This document shows positions 62,008 to 64,000 of a stretch of DNA of 64,000 nt, one piece after another (positions within the stretch are counted from its first letter, which is position 1; each line of letters begins with the position of its first letter). The stretch covers positions 372,001 to 436,000 of the forward strand of contig NZ_JAGXCY010000002.1 in assembly GCF_018310695.1 (NCBI RefSeq). Direction: 5' to 3'. A program made the translations under genes and the position numbers. The notes under the pieces were generated by a model that was not told the DNA's origin, searched no databases, and saw nothing but the letters and a program-made list of their open reading frames with translations. This DNA is from Paenibacillus sp. Marseille-Q4541 (GTDB lineage: Bacteria > Bacillota > Bacilli > Paenibacillales > Paenibacillaceae).

Positions 62008-63582
62008 CTATTCATCCGCAAGCCAAGTGCGAAGCAAGTTAACGAATTCATCAGGCTTCTTCTTCGCGAGTGACTCAAGTTGTTTACGTACTTGACTTTC
62101 GTTTGTAACAGTTTCCAGACTAATAGAAGGAAATTCGGTAGGAACCTGAAGCGGAAGATCTTCTTCGTATTCTTCTTCTTTGTTACGACGATTCCGGTAT
62201 ATCAAGTATCCTCCGCCTGCCAGTAGTAATGCAGCTCCTGCAGCTAGGCCCCAAATCATTCCGGAAGACAACTGAATTCCTGTTTTGGAATCTGCTACAG
62301 CTTGTGCTGGTTTCGATATTACGGAAACTTTCTTTTCTAGATCAGCGTCAATATATGTACTTCCTGAATTTGCAAGTGACGCCCTCACAATATTCACTAG
62401 AACGGTTTGAATAGCTTCTTGCGTTGGAGTGTCCAACACATTTTGTCCTGCTGGTGGTTCAACTGCTACATTAATGGTTAAATCTTTTACAGTATACGGA
62501 CTTTGTACAATTTCCTTGGCAATCCGGTTAACCTCATAATTAATTGTAGTGGAGCTGTCTTCCCCACTTGAGGTATCGGTGTCCGCTGCAGGATAATTCA
62601 CTACGTCACTTTCACCTGTACCTGCGACACCGCCATTCGCGGTAGAACCGCCAGTATAGCTGCTCTGTATATCCTGAACACTAATCTCGATCCCTTTCAT
62701 GTTTTCTTCGTCTACAGGAGTTACGAGATTTTGAGTTGTGTTTACTTTGTCAAAGTTCAGATTCGATGTGACAAGTACATTAACATCTGAAGTACCAATA
62801 ATACCTGATAAAAATTCTTTTACACTCTTCTGAACATCACTCTCATATTTTTTCTGGAGAGCCATATTCTCTTGTACTTCGCCAAGGCCACTTCCGCCTC
62901 CACGTTCAGATGGTTGAAGTTCTTCGCCTTGATTCGTTGAAATCGTAATGTTTTCTAAAGGCAAGTTTGGCACAGCCGTCTTCATTAAGTTAAAATATCC
63001 ATCCACAGCATTCTGTGTCATTTGATACCCTGGTTCAAAAGTCAGCACTGCAGAAGCAGATGCAAAATTTTGTTCTGATCCTGCAAATAAGCTCTTTTCA
63101 GGAAGATTCACTAGGACCTTCGCCCCGCTTACTCCCTCCATACTTTGAAGCATTTGCTCAATTTCGCCATTAAAAGCATTGGCATATTTTACTTGAAATT
63201 CCTTATCTGTCATCCCCATTGTAGAAGCGTTCTGATCGAAGATGTCATATCCAATTGAACCATTCTGGATTAACCCCTGTGATCCCACATCCACTTTTAC
63301 TCTTGCCGCTTGTGTGCTCGGCACCGAGATGCTCGACCCATCTTTACTTAATTCAAAAGGAATATTCCCGCTCTCAAGGTAATTAATTACTCCGGCAGAA
63401 TCCTCTGCACCAAGATCGGTAAAAGCTACTTCATATTCTGTTTTAGAAAATTGAATCGTAAGTGCAACAATCGCAATGATGAGAAATACAACCGTGGAAA
63501 TCAATAATACTTTTTGTTTGCTCGTAAATTTATTCCAATACTGAGATATCTTCTCTCTGTACTGGGCGATTCTCTCGTTCAC
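62008..63582 (-). CDS. fliF: Flagellar MS-ring protein FliF
   Basis: It forms the membrane ring on which the motor is built. The protein has 524 residues. Transmembrane segments lie at about 25-43 (VLLISTVVFLIIAIVALTI) and 428-447 (SSGMIWGLAAGAALLLAGGGYLIY). The YscJ/RBM domains are at about 45-220 (YLESGNIPFELSKDGSSISVP and GAKVLVNLPEKSLF). A glycine/serine-rich loop lies at about 310-345. The C-terminal tail that binds FliG ends KKKPDEFVNLLRTWLADE. The start is GTG at 63582 with AGGTGACGGA upstream. Confidence 0.97.
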   Translation of the reverse strand: MNERIAQYREKISQYWNKFTSKQKVLLISTVVFLIIAIVALTIQFSKTEYEVAFTDLGAEDSAGVINYLESGNIPFELSKDGSSISVPSTQAARVKVDVGSQGLIQNGSIGYDIFDQNASTMGMTDKEFQVKYANAFNGEIEQMLQSMEGVSGAKVLVNLPEKSLFAGSEQNFASASAVLTFEPGYQMTQNAVDGYFNLMKTAVPNLPLENITISTNQGEELQPSERGGGSGLGEVQENMALQKKYESDVQKSVKEFLSGIIGTSDVNVLVTSNLNFDKVNTTQNLVTPVDEENMKGIEISVQDIQSSYTGGSTANGGVAGTGESDVVNYPAADTDTSSGEDSSTTINYEVNRIAKEIVQSPYTVKDLTINVAVEPPAGQNVLDTPTQEAIQTVLVNIVRASLANSGSTYIDADLEKKVSVISKPAQAVADSKTGIQLSSGMIWGLAAGAALLLAGGGYLIYRNRRNKEEEYEEDLPLQVPTEFPSISLETVTNESQVRKQLESLAKKKPDEFVNLLRTWLADE

Positions 63583-63621
63583 TCCGTCACCTCATCCGAA
63601 ACTTTTGCTATTTAACGTCAA

Positions 63622-63927
63622 TTACATTTGGATCCGCATGATTTCTTGATAGGCTTCTATTACTTTATTCCGAACTTGATTCGTTAACTGCAAACTGAGT
63701 AGAGCTTGTTCGGAAGCAATCATCACCTGATCCACATTAACATTTCCTTTAACAAACTCTGTTGACATGACATGAGCATTTTTTTCTTGCTGTGCCACCT
63801 GCCCGATTGCATCTTCTAAATAGGAAGAAAATTGCTTTATAGTATCTGAGGGGGTTGTTTTATTTTGTAAACTAATATTTGAAGGAGTTTGTAATGCAGA
63901 TGTTTGAAACATAGTGTTCTCTATCAC
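63622..63927 (-). CDS. fliE: Flagellar MS-ring/rod junction protein FliE
   Basis: It links the MS ring to the rod and is the first exported rod component. The GTG at 63927 (VIENTMFQTSALQTPSN) gives 101 residues, with GGAGG 7 bases upstream; an ATG at 63948 would place the start upstream of that site. The conserved C-terminal block FVKGNVNVDQVMIASEQALLSLQLTNQVRNKVIEAYQEIMRIQM is complete. Confidence 0.95.
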   Translation of the reverse strand: MIENTMFQTSALQTPSNISLQNKTTPSDTIKQFSSYLEDAIGQVAQQEKNAHVMSTEFVKGNVNVDQVMIASEQALLSLQLTNQVRNKVIEAYQEIMRIQM

Positions 63928-63975
63928 GAATGTCCCTCCTAAAGTCATAAATCTATATGTACTAGTACTTCTTAT

Positions 63976-64000
63976 TTATTTTCCAATCTCTAGTGCTTTC
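63976..64000 (-). CDS. flgC: 3' end of flgC (rod protein), partial
   Basis: On the minus strand the last codons before a TAA at 63978-63976 read KALEIGK, the standard C-terminal ending of FlgC. It lies 48 bases before the fliE start, as in the flgB-flgC-fliE order. Only eight codons, counting the stop, lie inside the window. Confidence 0.7.

Overview
The window reads as a piece of a Firmicutes chromosome, most likely Paenibacillus or a close relative in Paenibacillaceae. The reasons are low-to-moderate GC, strong AGGAGG-type ribosome binding sites, many TTG and GTG starts, sporulation genes (dpaAB), and a gene order close to the Bacillus subtilis fla/che - rpsB - polC - nusA/infB - pnp - dap region. 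It differs from B. subtilis in ways typical of Paenibacillaceae. nrnA lies between rbfA and truB, dut sits between pepR and dpaA, proline-tRNA ligase is the short archaeal/eukaryotic type, and an RNase J with an intact catalytic motif occupies the place of rnjB. Every convincing gene is on the minus strand, so transcription runs from high to low coordinates.

The layout below follows transcription. From 64000 to 33442 is the fla/che operon: flgC (3' end), fliE-fliF-fliG-fliH-fliI-fliJ, a MotE-like protein, fliK-flgD, a TIGR02530-type protein, the hook gene flgE/G, swrD, fliL-fliM-fliY-cheY-fliO-fliP-fliQ-fliR-flhB-flhA-flhF-flhG, cheB-cheA-cheW-cheC-cheD, a small membrane protein, sigD, a FapA/DUF342 protein, and three poorly characterised small genes. 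Together they encode the basal body and type III export gate, rod and hook assembly factors, the switch, the chemotaxis core, and the sigma factor for late flagellar genes. Many neighbours overlap by 4-14 bases, which suggests translational coupling.

From 33440 to 24331 lies an information and envelope block. rpsB (own sigma-A promoter) is followed by tsf, pyrH and frr, then uppS, cdsA, dxr, rseP, proS and polC. From 19935 to 11070 a near-consensus promoter drives rimP-nusA-ylxR-ylxQ-infB-rbfA-nrnA-truB-ribF; rpsO has its own promoter and pnp follows. From 8707 to 5863 ylxY-pepR-dut follow a strong pnp terminator. Then come dpaA-dpaB (dipicolinate synthase, with a sigma-K-like promoter), a damaged asd, dapG and dapA (aspartate/DAP pathway) and a terminator, and finally the 5' part of an RNase J gene that runs off the left edge.

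The most striking anomaly is asd. Only about the last 113 codons remain, directly behind dpaB. The nucleotide-binding domain and catalytic cysteine are absent, while a ribosome binding site and ATG are still present upstream, as expected from an internal deletion. I saw no CRISPR array, insertion sequence, prophage, tRNA or rRNA gene. No clearly new defence or mobile system is visible. The less understood material is the small-gene cluster between the FapA-like gene and rpsB, and several structured leaders and intercistronic hairpins.
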